Shown here: piece after piece, positions 63,944 to 64,000 of the stretch
How the letters are laid out: the number at the start of each line of letters is the position of its first letter
How positions within the stretch are numbered: the stretch's first letter is position 1
Origin: Bugula neritina
Lineage: Eukaryota; Bryozoa; Gymnolaemata; Cheilostomatida; Bugulidae
Direction of reading: 5' to 3'
Assembly: GCA_964035545.1 (NCBI GenBank)
Contig: OZ037771.1
Location: 1,116,001 to 1,180,000 of the forward strand
Length of the DNA stretch: 64,000 nt
Translations under genes and position numbers: made by a program
Notes under the pieces: model-generated
Databases searched by the model: none
What the model was told of the DNA's origin: nothing
Seen by the model: only the letters and a program-made list of their open reading frames with translations

Positions 63944-64000
63944 TTAGAATTAAGAAATATTTACTGACACCTGATGAAGCTACTTATTGAGGGTTATCCT

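Overview
This is AT-rich eukaryotic nuclear DNA from an animal. The genes are split into short exons (22 to about 640 nt) by GT-AG introns and a few GC-AG introns, and nearly every intron over 300 bp carries a minisatellite or simple repeat. Reassembled genes match animal families: WAVE-complex NCKAP1, ciliary IQCG/DRC9, a FAM187-type Ig receptor and angiomotin. Angiomotin and FAM187 point to Metazoa. The repeat style and divergence suggest an invertebrate; I cannot name the phylum from sequence alone.

Layout. 1-12.6 kb: poorly resolved; one possible plus-strand terminal exon (137-286) and a possible minus-strand gene of very short exons (about 1992-11292), including three tandem copies of a 28-nt exon-like unit. 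12625-21188 (-): complete 17-exon NCKAP1 (1135 aa). 21469-25178 (+): complete 7-exon IQCG/DRC9 (412 aa), head to head with NCKAP1 across 280 bp. 25596-31939 (+): 11-exon FAM187-like type I membrane protein (608 aa) with a tyrosine-rich tail. 33328-35956 (-): C2H2 zinc-finger protein with CtBP-type motifs and a probable distant 5' exon near 39.6 kb. 42615-45189 (-): 236-aa protein with one membrane segment like the end of TM7 in GABA-B-type receptors, behind a TATA box. 46.5-46.9 kb (-): two unrecognised candidate exons. 47877-48976: foldback element with conserved hairpins. 53091-about 63604 (-): angiomotin with PPxY motifs, coiled coil and a hydrophobic C-terminal PDZ ligand; the 5' end is uncertain. 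The last 400 bp hold an unrecognised minus-strand ORF.

Functional threads: NCKAP1 (actin nucleation through WAVE) and angiomotin (junctions, actin, Hippo/YAP) both belong to epithelial and cytoskeletal biology, and IQCG belongs to motile cilia. There is no operon logic; the only likely shared regulation is the NCKAP1/IQCG bidirectional promoter.

The most unusual feature is genome-scale: at least seven tandem arrays begin at, or contain copies of, real exon-intron junctions, so authentic splice sites sit next to many near-identical decoys. Other points of interest are the 28-nt micro-exon array, two GC-AG introns proved by reading phase, a compensatory-change hairpin in the foldback element, and a tRNA-derived SINE family.
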